Shown: positions 38,028 to 47,840, counted from the first letter of the stretch. The stretch is 64,000 nucleotides of DNA from Streptococcus mitis (GCF_000722695.1 NZ_JPFU01000015.1:149710-213709), one strand, 5' to 3'. Program-made: numbers and translations. Notes: generated by a model not told the origin, from the letters alone.

Positions 38028-38056
38028 ATTCTACCTCATTTTAAATATATATGCAA
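38028..38056 (-). promoter_or_regulatory. Likely promoter of the giant surface protein gene
   Basis: Minus strand TTGCAT (38051-38056), 17-nt spacer, TAGAAT (38028-38033), about 105 bases upstream of the start codon. The rest of 38060-38330 is AT-rich without a reading frame. Confidence 0.6.
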
Positions 38057-38330
38057 ATAATTTGACCGTAATTTTCTGCAAAAAAAAAGCGTTTTGGGAA
38101 AGTAGGGCATTTTCAGAAAATTTTCGATTGAATTTTTTCTACTTTTTTTAAATAAATATATATGATGTTATCCAATCAATCTTATATAAAAATTTAGGCT
38201 AGTTCGGAAAAACAGCGGATATATTTTTTAATTTTAGTAAAATAAATAGGTTTGAAGTATGAAAATAGTGTATTTGTATCTCTATACACTAAAATCATTC
38301 GTACAAAATATAAAATCTATTCCAAACAAA

Positions 38331-38357
38331 AACATGCTATCTAGTTCGATAACATGC
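38331..38357 (-). terminator. Hairpin terminator after the Rpn fragment
   Basis: CATGTTATC-GAACTA-GATAGCATG then TTTTTG on the minus strand, just after the stop at 38370. Confidence 0.7.
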
Positions 38358-38369
38358 CTGTTTCTCTTT

Positions 38370-38771
38370 TTATAGCAACTCCTCAAACTCAGCGACAGTC
38401 ATGCCCAATTGCTCACTCGCAACCTCAGAAGTCAGAAGACCTTGGTGGACTAGATTTAGTAGCATAGACAAACTTCCTTCAACTTTCCCACGCTCCAGTC
38501 CCTGTTCAAGACCCTCTGCACGGCCACGTTCTAATCCTCTTTCTTCAGCTGTTTCCAAGGCATAGTCCTGTGCTAACAAGGCTTGTTCTTCTCGCCTGCG
38601 TTGTTCACTAAACATTTTCCTGTCCTCCTCGGACCAGCTCTTGTAGTCTAGCAGTTGATCTGCCTGGCTGATGGCTCGTTCTGGTTGCTGGGTAAAGGGC
38701 TTGTTCCCAAAAAACTCCAACCATGGCTTACGAACCTCGTCTTTGCTGGTTTCTCTGTATTTGTTAAGTTC
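38370..38771 (-). pseudogene. Duplicated C-terminal third of the Rpn-family gene
   Basis: The segment starts in ELNKYRETSKDEVRKPW immediately after the stop of the gene at 38772 and continues EFFGNKPFTQQPERAISQAD to FEELL. It repeats the last ~130 codons of the upstream gene with small differences (SLSMLLNLVHQGLL in place of RVFTFLDMVRQGLL). It lacks the catalytic N-terminal domain and has no proper start; the first possible start is a TTG at 38720. Confidence 0.8.
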
Positions 38772-39710
38772 TTATTTGTGATGCTCTTTCAATAGTTCTT
38801 CAAACTCAGAGACAGTCATACCTAACTGCTGGCTGGCAACCTCGGAAGTCAAAAGACCTTGGCGAACCATATCTAGGAAAGTAAAGACTCTTCCTTCAAC
38901 TTTCCCACGCTCCAGTCCCTGTTCAAGACCCTCTGCACGGCCACGTTCTAATCCTCTTTCTTCAGCTTGTTCCAAGGCATAGTCCTGCGCTAACAAGGCT
39001 TGTTCTTCACGCCTGCGCTGTTCACTAAACATTTTCCTGTCCTCCTCGGACCAGCTCTTATAGTCTAGCAGTTGGTCTGCCTGGCTGATGGCTCGTTCAG
39101 GTTGCTGGGTAAAGGGCTTGTTCCCAAAAAACTCCAACCATGGCTTGCGAATACTATCCTTGCTGGTTTCTCTGTATTTTTTTAGTTCCAAGAACGCCAT
39201 CTTGACCAGATGGTTTTCCTGACCGTTGTTTGTGATTGTTAAAACTTCACCTGTCGTATCCTCTCGCATACTAAAACTGTGAAAGGCTAAGTCATCTTGA
39301 AAATAATTACTGTCCACGATAGCGATAGCATATACTGGTGCGATGTGTTTATAACTCTGATGAGTATCACCTTCACGTTGGCGAATTTTTTCAAGATTCT
39401 GATTGACCTGACTGCACAGGTAAGCCCACAAACGATTAATGAAAAAATTCTGATGATGTACTTGTATTTCGATAATAACTTGCGTTCCATTATCCAACTC
39501 CGCCAATACATCTATACTGGTATAGAAATCTTGGGCTGAATAAGGCATGGAAGGTAATACATGAATATTGCTTCCCTCCAAAATCGTTACATTTTTTGCT
39601 GGTAAATCCAACATATCGCGAATAAATTGACAAGTGATTTCGGGATTGCTAAAAATCTTCTTAGCAACCAAGTCATTGGTTGGGCTGATGCCCGGATGAC
39701 GTACAGTCAT
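38772..39710 (-). CDS. Rpn/PDDEXK-family recombination-promoting nuclease (putative transposase)
   Basis: The 312-aa protein begins MTVRHPGISPTNDLVAKKIF, with FYTSIDVLAELDNGTQVIIEIQ holding the D...ExQ core of PD-(D/E)XK nucleases. The family (TIGR01784, Rpn-like) is widespread and often annotated as putative transposase. The C-terminal part has an alternating-charge run (EERGLERGRAEGLEQGLERG) typical of the family. AGGAG-like sequence precedes the ATG. A duplicated C-terminal copy lies directly downstream. Confidence 0.85.
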   Translation of the reverse strand: MTVRHPGISPTNDLVAKKIFSNPEITCQFIRDMLDLPAKNVTILEGSNIHVLPSMPYSAQDFYTSIDVLAELDNGTQVIIEIQVHHQNFFINRLWAYLCSQVNQNLEKIRQREGDTHQSYKHIAPVYAIAIVDSNYFQDDLAFHSFSMREDTTGEVLTITNNGQENHLVKMAFLELKKYRETSKDSIRKPWLEFFGNKPFTQQPERAISQADQLLDYKSWSEEDRKMFSEQRRREEQALLAQDYALEQAEERGLERGRAEGLEQGLERGKVEGRVFTFLDMVRQGLLTSEVASQQLGMTVSEFEELLKEHHK

Positions 39711-39936
39711 ATTTCTTCTCCTTTCATTATACCATAGTTTTAAATCTAGATTTACTAGATTCGATGGTTCTATCTATTTATTCGAAAAGGAAATGGATTG
39801 TGAAGATGTTTTATCTCGTTTCAACTAAAATATAATCTTGAGCAATCAGCTATCCATCAACTGTCAGATTCAGGAAAAAATACAGGGTTGGTATGCACAA
39901 ATCTTTTTTGCTTTCCCCAGCTTGAAATTGAAAGAC

Positions 39937-40032
39937 TAATATTCAAAGAGAAAACTAGGAAGCTAGCCACAGGATGTACTTGAGTAGGGTAAGACGACGC
40001 TGACGTCGTTTGAAGAGATTTTCGAAGAGTAT
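39937..40032. repeat. Diverged BOX element
   Basis: Resembles BOX (AAACTAGGAAGCTAGCCACA, TTTGAAGAGATTTTCGAAGA, GTATAA) but with several changes, including ACGCTGACGTCGTTTG in place of the usual GACGTGGTTTG. Confidence 0.75.
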
Positions 40033-40049
40033 AAGCTCATCCTGATGAA

Positions 40050-40570
40050 TAACACCATATCCACCTATAGCCAGTTAAGCTCAAATCTTCGTTTCTAAAG
40101 AAGTACTAGTATATTGAACTACACCATCTTATTAACAACTTTATCCACAGATGTGGATAAAGTTGTTAATAACTAAAAATCATTTCCTACATCCACAAAA
40201 GTTTTTATTACAATATGAAATGTCTTAACTTTTCTGACGAACTACTACTATTCTCTACCAAAACCCATCCCCTCCTAGCTAACAATTAACATTCAAAGTT
40301 TCTCCGTGTCAACAAATGAAACCGTATTGTTTACAAAAATTATCTTAGTTCCACCCTTGATATTTGCTACATAGAATAGACTATCAATTCAAAAGAAGGA
40401 CATATAAACTCCAAATAGCAATAATTAATCATATCTATCCCCACGCTTGTCCACAATCTGTGGATAACTTCTGTGAATTATCCAATTTTTAAGAACTCTT
40501 TTACTCTCAGTTGGCTACTATTTCTAAGGTTAATGAGATTTTCCCACTCTTATAAATCTGTGGAAAAGTT
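40050..40570. promoter_or_regulatory. Gene-free region with a cluster of DnaA boxes and a perfect 44-bp palindrome
   Basis: Exact TTATCCACA boxes (either strand) are at 40141-40149, 40152-40160 and 40459-40467. Near matches include 40189-40197, 40447-40455, 40478-40486 and 40559-40567. The first two form the centre of a palindrome with 21-base arms (40129-40149 and 40152-40172) and a two-base spacer. The stretch is AT-rich with no credible gene. It looks like an origin or DnaA-binding locus, but dnaA/dnaN are not here. Confidence 0.65.
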
Positions 40571-40637
40571 TGAAAATAACTCCATCTTCAAGCAAACTGT
40601 TATTTTCAAGAAACAAGGTCAAGTCTTACAAGAGTGC

Positions 40638-40677
40638 AAAAAAACACCCCTCTGAATGTTCATTCCAGAGAGATGTT
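40638..40677 (-). terminator. Terminator after the M26 metalloprotease gene
   Basis: Minus-strand hairpin of AACATCTCTCTGGAAT with ATTCAGAGGGGTGTT, then seven T residues, just after the stop at 40687. Confidence 0.85.
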
Positions 40678-40686
40678 CCTTTTGCC

Positions 40687-43600
40687 TTAGCTATTGTAAA
40701 TCGATTGTCTAAAGTCATCTGAATCTTTGAGATAAGCTTTATAAATCGCTTTTTTCAGTTTTTGGACTGGGGTTTCGATAAAGGTATAGGTGCGAGCAGT
40801 TGTTTTGCCTGTCTTAATCTGTTTCAACTCCTCTTGGACAGCTTTCTGCATCAATTCACTTAACTTCTGACTTGTCAGACTTACTTCCTGACCTTCATAT
40901 TGGATTGTCAAAGGTTTCAATTGATTGAGCCTATCCACTCTTTCCTTGATTTGTGCTTTTTTGAACTCAGCATAACTCTTACCATTCAAAACTTTATTGA
41001 AAATGTAAGTATCAGACAAAGGCTTGTTTTCAGCCTCTGCTGCTTCTTTAAACTGATTTGACACATAAGGAACAAATCCTTCATAGTAGCCCAAAGCAGC
41101 CATCAATTCAAAGGCTTGTTTTCTAAAGGTGATATCCCCACTCATACCAGAGTCATTTTGACTAACACCATAAATGGTATCAAACATATCAACGGTATAA
41201 TAACCATTTGCTGCAATTTTACCTTTATCCGTAAACCCAGCAATGATATAACGATTGACCAGGATATGATTGTCAATCAAACTATCAATATCTGTCAATT
41301 TTTTGGCATCTTCTAAGGTCAGTTCTTGAATCTCCTCACTCTTATGAGTCGGTTTAACCGCTGTATTACGGTAATCTACCCAAGTTCTAGAACCTGTTGA
41401 AGTAATCGGCATTATTTTTTTGAAATAACTCATCTTATCTTCTGCAGATAAGCCTTTACTTGCCTCTGCTTCTAGGTAATCTAGAGTATAAAGGACATCA
41501 AAACTTCCCTTCATGTAAGATTGCAAATCTTCTACCGTTTTAAATCGATCAGGTGTTTTATTGTAAAATCCATTCTTATCACTCTCATCATATACAAAGT
41601 TGAGATTGAAATAAGTATCCTTTTCTGGATTATAGGAGTTTTCAAAAATACCACGCGCATAAAACTCTGCTCCTGTACCATCTCGACGACCGTGATTATT
41701 AAACAAGACCGTTCTATCTAGTAAGTGCGTCATTTCATGAGAATAAGTCGCTGAACCTCTATCATCCAAAACCCTATCTATAAAGTAACGGACACCTAAT
41801 CCATTGGCCTCAGCTCCCACCTTACTTACTGGAGAATAGTAATTCATAGGAGTCATAAATTGATCGACTCCCTTATCAGCTCCACTACCAGTAGCTGGTG
41901 ACCAAGTGCTATCAATCTGGGCATTCTGATTGCTTGTATATTTCTTCATCGTATCAATAATCAAGCGATTTGTCAGCAACTTATCACGATTTTCTGGTTT
42001 TGTTATACGATAAAGAGTATCAACATAGTTGGCTTGTTGTACAGCCGCTTTTTCAATTAAAGACTTGACTCTAGCAAGCTCAGCCTGATACTTAGTTGGA
42101 TTAGACTGGGCAAGAGAAGTATCTATATAGGAACCAATATTACCGTAAGTAATCGTCGCCATATTACTAATCACGTAAACATGTGGTTCTTTCACATTCA
42201 AAAGTCCCAAAATAGCAGCTATATTAGCCTCTTGTTTACGAGGATCCTTTTCCCCAGCTGTCAACTTGCTATATAGCCCGACATACGCTGAAGAATTTTC
42301 CTTAGATGGTTTTTCAACAATCATAGCTTGGCTCGATTTTTTAAGCCAGGTATCCGCATCATCTGACGTAAAGAGTTGGCGATTGCTGTCTAAAAATTCC
42401 TTCAAGCTAGCCTTACCTGTAATAGTAGATAAGTATTTTGTAAATGTTTGAGGACTATTGGTCAACTTCATCTCTTCATAAGACATGGATCCTAATTTCT
42501 TCAAACTATCCAAGGCTGTCATTGTCTTATTGCCAAATGAACTTGGATTAAAGGCCAGAATATCACGAATATTCGTGTCCCCAAATTGAATATTATAAAA
42601 ACGATTGATATAAGACAGTCCCAACAAAATCTGCTCTTTGTATTGCTCCAGCTCTTGTTTGACCTTACTGCGATTTTCAGGGGTATCTCCTATAATTCCC
42701 AATGTATGCGAGGCAATCTTTTTGAAACTTGACTCAGCTTGCATCTTCGTCTGATCAAAGCTTTCTTGAATTGATAGTTTTTGAAGATACTCTGTGCGCA
42801 ACATATCTTTGACCTCTTGGTCAGTGATATTTGGGTGTGTTTTTCTGAGCAAGATTTTACGCATGGTAATATCTCGAGGATCATAGGTAGGCTCTAACTG
42901 TGCTTTTAGTTTACTGTCATGTAATAAATCTACTGTTCTCGCGCTTGTGGTCAGAGCAGACACATCCACAGCATCTTCTCTCTCATTATTAGCTGGAAGC
43001 AAGTGTGGTTTATCCTCCTGACTACCAACTAAAACAACTCTCGGTTTCATTGGTTTTGTTATTTGAATCGCTTCTTGAGGATTAACCAATTCACCAGTTT
43101 GTTCATTGATAGCGTAGGTTCTGGTAAGTGTATTCTCACCAACTTCTCCTTCAGATGCTACCTTTTCTATATTTTTAGCAAGAGAAGGATCCTCTCTTCG
43201 CTCCTCAGTAACCACAATCGGTTGAATTACTTTTTCCACATTACCAACTTGAATCACTTTATCGACTGCTGGATTTACTTGTCTAGTAGTGTCAGATACC
43301 GTCACCTGACCTGTTACCTTGTCTAGTTGATAAGTCGTCCTAGTTTCCACCGAACCATCACTCCCTGCAACCGCTACTTCCTCTTTTCTGAACTCCAAAG
43401 CAGGATTCACCTGGTAAATCGTTTTATGAGATAGGATAGTAGTTTCAACACTCGGTTTAGTTCCAACTTCTACAACTTGATCAACTTTGTTAGCTACTAT
43501 TTTGACAGTTTTATTCTCAGAAATATTTCCACTTGCTTGATCTTTAGTATAGGTAGTAGTAACTTGTTCTTGTCCTTCAACACCCGAAATTTTCACTCTT

Positions 43601-45255
43601 GTAACGCCGTGGTCTAGTGCCTCATTCTTTTCATAAATGGTTTCATAAGGAACAGCTTTGGTCTCTACTTTGGTCTGAGGAAGTTGAGTGTCTTCTTTAT
43701 ACTCTGGAAGAGCCTCCTGTATCTCAGGCTCATCGGAAACGCCACCTTCATAAGATGGAAGAGCTGGTTCTACTAAGGACTCACCAGAAACGCCGCCTTC
43801 ATAAGATGGAAGAGACGGTTCCACCAAGGATTCGCCAGAAACGCCACCTTCATAAGATGGAAGAGACGGTTCCACCAAGGATTCGCCAGAAACGCCACCT
43901 TCATAAGATGAAAGTGTTGGTTCTACTAAGGACTCACCGGAAACACCGCCTTCATAAGATGGAAGAGACGGTTCCACCAAGGATTCGCCAGAAACGCCAC
44001 CTTCATAAGATGAAAGTGTTGGTTCTACTAAGGACTCACCGGAAACACCGCCTCCATAAGATGGGAGAGTTGCTTCTACCAAGGATTCACCGGAAACACC
44101 GCCCTCATAAGAGGGGAGAGACGGCTCTACCAAGGACTCGCTAGAGATACCACCTTCATAAGATGGAAGAGCTGGTTGGACTTCCGGGGCTAGGCTTATG
44201 CCATTTTCTTGAGGTTCCTTCTCTTTTGTCCCGACCAGAATCACCTGAGTAACTGGTTCATGAAGCACTTCTCTTCCCACTTCATTTCGCGTTACAACAC
44301 CATCGATAACCCTTACTTCTGTTAAGATTCGTTCTTGTCCCTTGGCACCTTCTATAGAAATTCTTTTTTCTCCCTTAGTCAGAGTTGGGTCAGACTGCAA
44401 TTGAGTTTCAAATTCTATCTCCCCTACCCTAACTTCCAGTTCTGGCTTGTCTTCAATAACAGTTTTCATTCCTTCATCCGGTACTTTTTTAGACTCAATA
44501 CTCATACTTTTTTCAGGAGTTGGATTTAAAACAGGCTCAACTGCATAAGATGGTTGAGGAGATTGCACAAGATCTTTAGTCGAGCTAAAATGAGATGTAG
44601 TCTGTGGTACAATCTTCTTAGATTGAGGTTCTGAACTTTCCTCCTTTTGAGATAATACTGGCGACTCTACCTTATCAACAGAAAGTTCCTTGCTAGCACT
44701 ATCTCTTACCAAATAATATCCCGTAAATTCATATTCTTGGACTGTTTCAGGACTTGGTAAAAACTGACCTTCTACTCTCTTAACAAGGGTTGGTTGCAAT
44801 TCTACCAGATTTTCTAAAGCAGAGATGGATGCTCCCCAACCACCAACAGCAAAGACGGTCACAAGGAAGTAAGACGCTCCCTTTTTTCTCTTGATTAAAG
44901 TGAAGGAAAGCAATAATAATCCTGCTCCCAAGATAAACATCCCATCATTAGAAAACAGACCTGTTTCTGGTAATCTTGTAGCCAATTTTCGATAGACAAA
45001 GTAATATTCTTTTCCCTCTTTTACCTCAATTTTATTTTCTTCAAACCATTGCAACTCAGATTTCAGCTTTTCAGGTAAATCCTGCTCATCCAAATAATGA
45101 CTTGAAATTAGTGTTGAACTCGTTTCTGTAGCCTGTACAGGTTGAGCCCCCATACCAACAAAAAATAAACTCGTTCCTAGCAAGACCGAACAAGCTCCTA
45201 TTGTATATTTCCTCAAAGAAAAACGCTGCTTTCTCTCAAATTGAAATTCTTTCAT
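40687..45255 (-). CDS. M26-family zinc metalloprotease (IgA1 protease/ZmpB-like)
   Basis: About 1,522 aa. It has a YSIRK-like signal (FSLRKYTIGACSVLLG) and an unusually placed LPETG near residue 97 followed by two hydrophobic segments. This N-terminal anchoring is a known feature of the streptococcal IgA1/Zmp proteases. Next are low-complexity sequence with nine 17-aa repeats (SLVEPSLPSYEGGVSGE), G5-like domains and a large C-terminal protease. The zinc site is HEMTH in TYSHEMTHLLDRTVL, with a downstream Glu (GAEFYARGIFE) as third ligand candidate. It cannot be assigned confidently to Iga, ZmpB, ZmpC or ZmpD. The start MKEFQFERKQ has AGGA six bases upstream. Confidence 0.88.
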   Translation of the reverse strand: MKEFQFERKQRFSLRKYTIGACSVLLGTSLFFVGMGAQPVQATETSSTLISSHYLDEQDLPEKLKSELQWFEENKIEVKEGKEYYFVYRKLATRLPETGLFSNDGMFILGAGLLLLSFTLIKRKKGASYFLVTVFAVGGWGASISALENLVELQPTLVKRVEGQFLPSPETVQEYEFTGYYLVRDSASKELSVDKVESPVLSQKEESSEPQSKKIVPQTTSHFSSTKDLVQSPQPSYAVEPVLNPTPEKSMSIESKKVPDEGMKTVIEDKPELEVRVGEIEFETQLQSDPTLTKGEKRISIEGAKGQERILTEVRVIDGVVTRNEVGREVLHEPVTQVILVGTKEKEPQENGISLAPEVQPALPSYEGGISSESLVEPSLPSYEGGVSGESLVEATLPSYGGGVSGESLVEPTLSSYEGGVSGESLVEPSLPSYEGGVSGESLVEPTLSSYEGGVSGESLVEPSLPSYEGGVSGESLVEPSLPSYEGGVSGESLVEPALPSYEGGVSDEPEIQEALPEYKEDTQLPQTKVETKAVPYETIYEKNEALDHGVTRVKISGVEGQEQVTTTYTKDQASGNISENKTVKIVANKVDQVVEVGTKPSVETTILSHKTIYQVNPALEFRKEEVAVAGSDGSVETRTTYQLDKVTGQVTVSDTTRQVNPAVDKVIQVGNVEKVIQPIVVTEERREDPSLAKNIEKVASEGEVGENTLTRTYAINEQTGELVNPQEAIQITKPMKPRVVLVGSQEDKPHLLPANNEREDAVDVSALTTSARTVDLLHDSKLKAQLEPTYDPRDITMRKILLRKTHPNITDQEVKDMLRTEYLQKLSIQESFDQTKMQAESSFKKIASHTLGIIGDTPENRSKVKQELEQYKEQILLGLSYINRFYNIQFGDTNIRDILAFNPSSFGNKTMTALDSLKKLGSMSYEEMKLTNSPQTFTKYLSTITGKASLKEFLDSNRQLFTSDDADTWLKKSSQAMIVEKPSKENSSAYVGLYSKLTAGEKDPRKQEANIAAILGLLNVKEPHVYVISNMATITYGNIGSYIDTSLAQSNPTKYQAELARVKSLIEKAAVQQANYVDTLYRITKPENRDKLLTNRLIIDTMKKYTSNQNAQIDSTWSPATGSGADKGVDQFMTPMNYYSPVSKVGAEANGLGVRYFIDRVLDDRGSATYSHEMTHLLDRTVLFNNHGRRDGTGAEFYARGIFENSYNPEKDTYFNLNFVYDESDKNGFYNKTPDRFKTVEDLQSYMKGSFDVLYTLDYLEAEASKGLSAEDKMSYFKKIMPITSTGSRTWVDYRNTAVKPTHKSEEIQELTLEDAKKLTDIDSLIDNHILVNRYIIAGFTDKGKIAANGYYTVDMFDTIYGVSQNDSGMSGDITFRKQAFELMAALGYYEGFVPYVSNQFKEAAEAENKPLSDTYIFNKVLNGKSYAEFKKAQIKERVDRLNQLKPLTIQYEGQEVSLTSQKLSELMQKAVQEELKQIKTGKTTARTYTFIETPVQKLKKAIYKAYLKDSDDFRQSIYNS
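43725..44175. repeat. 51-nt tandem repeats in the metalloprotease gene
   Basis: Nine units encode SYEGGVSGESLVEPSLP with Ser/Thr/Ala variation. Copy number probably varies between strains. Confidence 0.85.
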
Positions 45256-45424
45256 CCCATATCCTATCATTCATTATTACTGTATATTTAGTATATCAGA
45301 AATAGTTTGTATTCACAAATCTTTCTAGTTATTCCCTTATCATTCAAAATTAAGGGAAACAACATACAATAATTTTAGTTAAATGTATATCAATGTTCTT
45401 TGCTTTTCTTAACAAATGCAATGC

Positions 45425-45450
45425 AAAAAGAGCCTGTTGCCAAGCTCTTT
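45425..45450 (-). terminator. Terminator after the SPFH gene
   Basis: AAAGAGC-TTGGCAACAG-GCTCTTT followed by T residues on the minus strand. Confidence 0.85.
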
Positions 45451-45456
45451 AGTCTA

Positions 45457-46359
45457 TTATTTCTTCTCAGCGCGGAGGGCTGACAAGATTTGTGTACGGA
45501 TATCATCCACACCATTTGGCGTATTTGGTAAAAAGATCGTTTGATTTCCTTTAGAGGCAAAGGTATTCAAAGTATCCAAATACTGGTTGGTCAAGAGGAT
45601 AGACATGATTTGTTCTTCTGTCATGCCAACATTGGCTTCCTTGAGTTCTGTGATAGACTCTGCCAATCCATCCACAATCGCCTTACGTTGTTGGGCAATC
45701 CCCACACCATGGAGGCGGTCTTTTTCTGCTTCGGCTTCAGCCGCAGTGACGATTTTAATCTTATCGGCTTCCGCCAATTCTTGCGCTGCGACCCGCTTAC
45801 GTTGCGCCGCATTGATTTCATTCATGGATTGCTTGACTTCTGCATCTGGTTCGACCTTAGTAATCAAGGTTTTCACGATAATATAACCGTAAGTTGTCAT
45901 TTCTTCCGCTACTTGATGTTGAACTTCAAGGGCAATCTCATCTTTTTTCTCAAACAATTCATCCAAGGTTAATTTTGGAACAGAAGAGCGAAGGGCGTCT
46001 TCGATATAAGATTTAATCTGAGACTCTGGACGCATGAGTTTATAGTAGGCATCTGTCACGCTCTGCTCGTTGACACGATACTGAGTCGCCACATTCATCA
46101 TAACGAACACATTATCCTTGGTCTTAGTCTCAACCACAATATCGCTTTGCAGCAAGCGCAACTGGATTCGTGCTGCAATCGAATCAATCCCAAAAGGCAA
46201 GCGAATATGAATACCGCTATTGGCAACCTTTTGGTATTTCCCAAAGCGTTCAATAATCGCCACCGACTGCTGACGAACCACATAAACTGTACTCAGTGTG
46301 ACTATCACCAATAGGAGCACACAAACCACCACAAAAATCATCAAAAATGTTGTTATCAT
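45457..46359 (-). CDS. SPFH/Band 7 (stomatin-like) membrane protein
   Basis: The 300-aa protein has an N-terminal transmembrane helix (TTFLMIFVVVCVLLLVIVTL) and a Band 7 domain (VVRQQSVAIIERFGKYQKVA to ALRSSVPKLTLDELFEKKDE). A helical Ala/Glu-rich stretch (AEADKIKIVTAAEAEAEKDR) mediates oligomerisation in the family. Such proteins scaffold membrane microdomains and proteases. The start at 46359 is favoured by GGAGG five bases upstream, over an earlier ATG at 46377. Confidence 0.9.
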   Translation of the reverse strand: MITTFLMIFVVVCVLLLVIVTLSTVYVVRQQSVAIIERFGKYQKVANSGIHIRLPFGIDSIAARIQLRLLQSDIVVETKTKDNVFVMMNVATQYRVNEQSVTDAYYKLMRPESQIKSYIEDALRSSVPKLTLDELFEKKDEIALEVQHQVAEEMTTYGYIIVKTLITKVEPDAEVKQSMNEINAAQRKRVAAQELAEADKIKIVTAAEAEAEKDRLHGVGIAQQRKAIVDGLAESITELKEANVGMTEEQIMSILLTNQYLDTLNTFASKGNQTIFLPNTPNGVDDIRTQILSALRAEKK

Positions 46360-46594
46360 CGCGACGACCTCCATCATTATTTTTTCCTGTATTATAGCAC
46401 ATTTAAAGAAGGTTGTGCAGTTTTTACTGCGATTTTTCCTGAAATGTCAATAATTAGAGGTAAAACTACATTTCAAGTTAATAATCGCTTTTTTCATTAC
46501 ATTATCTTCATCCATATTCAGGGAATAGCTTGCCTTAACTTTTCCCTCGTGATATACTATTTATTGAAATGAATGAATGAATAGGAGATATTTC

Positions 46595-47452
46595 ATGAAA
46601 ACAGCAAAAACTACTGTTACAATCCTTTCTGCACTTGCTTCTGTCGTCTTATTGGCTAGTTGTGCAACAAAGTCTACAGAAACACAGACAAGCAATAATA
46701 GCTCATCTGATAATCAGATTACATTGACATATGACCAACTACGGTCAAGAGAAAACACTATGTCAACCCTTTGGTATCAAAAATCAGCTGAAACTAAAGC
46801 TTTATACATACAGGGTTATAACGTTGCAACAAATCACCTAAAGGAATTGCTCAAAACAGAATCAGATAAACCTTACTCTATCGTTTTAGACTTGGATGAA
46901 ACTGTCCTAGATAATAGCCCTTATCAAGTACAAAATGTCAAAGATGGTACAGCATTCACACCCGAAAATTGGGATGTTTGGGTTCAAAAAGCTTCAGCAA
47001 AAGCTGTCCCAGGTGCCAAGGATTTTCTTCAGTTTGCTGATCAAAACGGTGTCCAAATCTACTATATTTCTGACCGCTCAGCTAATCAAGTAGATGCTAC
47101 CATTAAAAATCTTGAAAGTGAAGGAATTCCTGTTCAAGGACGTGATCATCTCATGTTCTTAGAAAGTGGTGTAAAATCCAAAGAAGGTCGTCGCCAAAAA
47201 GTTCAAGAAAAAACAAATCTTATCTTATTGTTTGGTGATAACCTCGTAGACTTTGCAGATTTTTCTAAGACTTCTGAATCTGACCGTGATAAACAACTTG
47301 AAGAATTGCAAAAAGAATTCGGTGAAAAATTCATCATCTTCCCAAATCCAATGTACGGATCATGGGAATCAGCTGTATACGCTGGTAACAAACTAGATGC
47401 TAAAGGTCAAGTAGAAGAACGCCAAAAAGCCTTACAAGGTTTTGACAAATAA
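46595..47452 (+). CDS. Acid phosphatase lipoprotein, e(P4)/LppC family
   Basis: The 285-aa lipoprotein has a type II signal (VVLLASC lipobox, Cys as lipid anchor). It contains HAD motif I in IVLDLDETVLDN, motif II in ISDRS and motif IV in LLFGDNLVDFADF. It hydrolyses phosphomonoesters such as nucleotides outside the cell and can help NAD/nucleotide scavenging in relatives. The start at 46595 has AGGAGA six bases upstream; a longer frame to 46577 is not needed. Confidence 0.93.
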   Translation: MKTAKTTVTILSALASVVLLASCATKSTETQTSNNSSSDNQITLTYDQLRSRENTMSTLWYQKSAETKALYIQGYNVATNHLKELLKTESDKPYSIVLDLDETVLDNSPYQVQNVKDGTAFTPENWDVWVQKASAKAVPGAKDFLQFADQNGVQIYYISDRSANQVDATIKNLESEGIPVQGRDHLMFLESGVKSKEGRRQKVQEKTNLILLFGDNLVDFADFSKTSESDRDKQLEELQKEFGEKFIIFPNPMYGSWESAVYAGNKLDAKGQVEERQKALQGFDK

Positions 47453-47486
47453 AACAAATAAGCTAATTCTATATAAAATTAGGCTA

Positions 47487-47635
47487 ACTTACAATCTTAA
47501 AAAAGTGGATAGGAAGGAATTCTGATAATCAGAAAACTTTCCTATCCACTTTTATGATTGATATAACATCAAGATTTTATACATCTGATACTATACGTTT
47601 TCTGATTTTAAAGACTTTTTGCCTATCCCTGATAT
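47487..47635. repeat. RUP/SPRITE-like repeat
   Basis: AAGTGGATAGGAAGGAATTC with its inverted partner TTTCCTATCCACTT, then ACATCAAGATTT, CTATACGTTTTCTGATTTTA and GACTTTTTGCCTATCC. It may terminate the phosphatase gene. Confidence 0.55.
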
Positions 47636-47653
47636 TTCAAGAATTAAATGATG

Positions 47654-47682
47654 TTGATGATTTAAATTTAGTGTGATATACT
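47654..47682 (+). promoter_or_regulatory. Promoter of the Fst-type toxin mRNA (RNA I)
   Basis: TTGATG (47654-47659), 17-nt spacer, TATACT (47677-47682). The leader to the ATG is about 50 nt, with an ATCGGTTACCGAT inverted repeat that could fold before the ribosome-binding site. Confidence 0.75.
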
Positions 47683-47741
47683 ATTTTTTGTCATCGGTTA
47701 CCGATTACGTTCCTTACGGTTCGTGAGAGGAGGTGAAACTA

Positions 47742-47840
47742 ATGAACCTTGCCCCAGAGCTCGTTCTTACTATTGTAGCGGACGTCATAGCAGGAATTAT
47801 CTTGTATTTCGTCTGCAAATGGCTAGATGGTAAGAAGTAG
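47742..47840 (+). CDS. Fst-like type I toxin peptide
   Basis: The 32-aa peptide has one hydrophobic helix (LVLTIVADVIAGIILYFVCK) and ends KWLDGKK. The pattern I-A-x-x-I-x-G-I-I-x(6)-W-L matches Fst/par toxins of Enterococcus and relatives, which damage membranes when over-expressed. GAGGAGGTG is six bases from the ATG. Flanking direct repeats, a convergent antisense promoter and a shared terminator (all visible) support a par-type locus; Fst systems are known in streptococci. Confidence 0.8.
   Translation: MNLAPELVLTIVADVIAGIILYFVCKWLDGKK

Noticed and set aside
40129..40172. Palindrome as a simple transcription terminator
   Set aside because: No gene ends nearby and there is no T run directly after either arm; the two exact DnaA boxes at its centre point elsewhere.
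40473..40655. 60-aa plus-strand frame in the DnaA-box region
   Set aside because: No ribosome-binding site, ends inside the metalloprotease terminator, and composition is not protein-like.
43617..44144. A 175-codon Arg/His-rich plus-strand frame
   Set aside because: Antisense of the 51-nt repeats in the metalloprotease gene.
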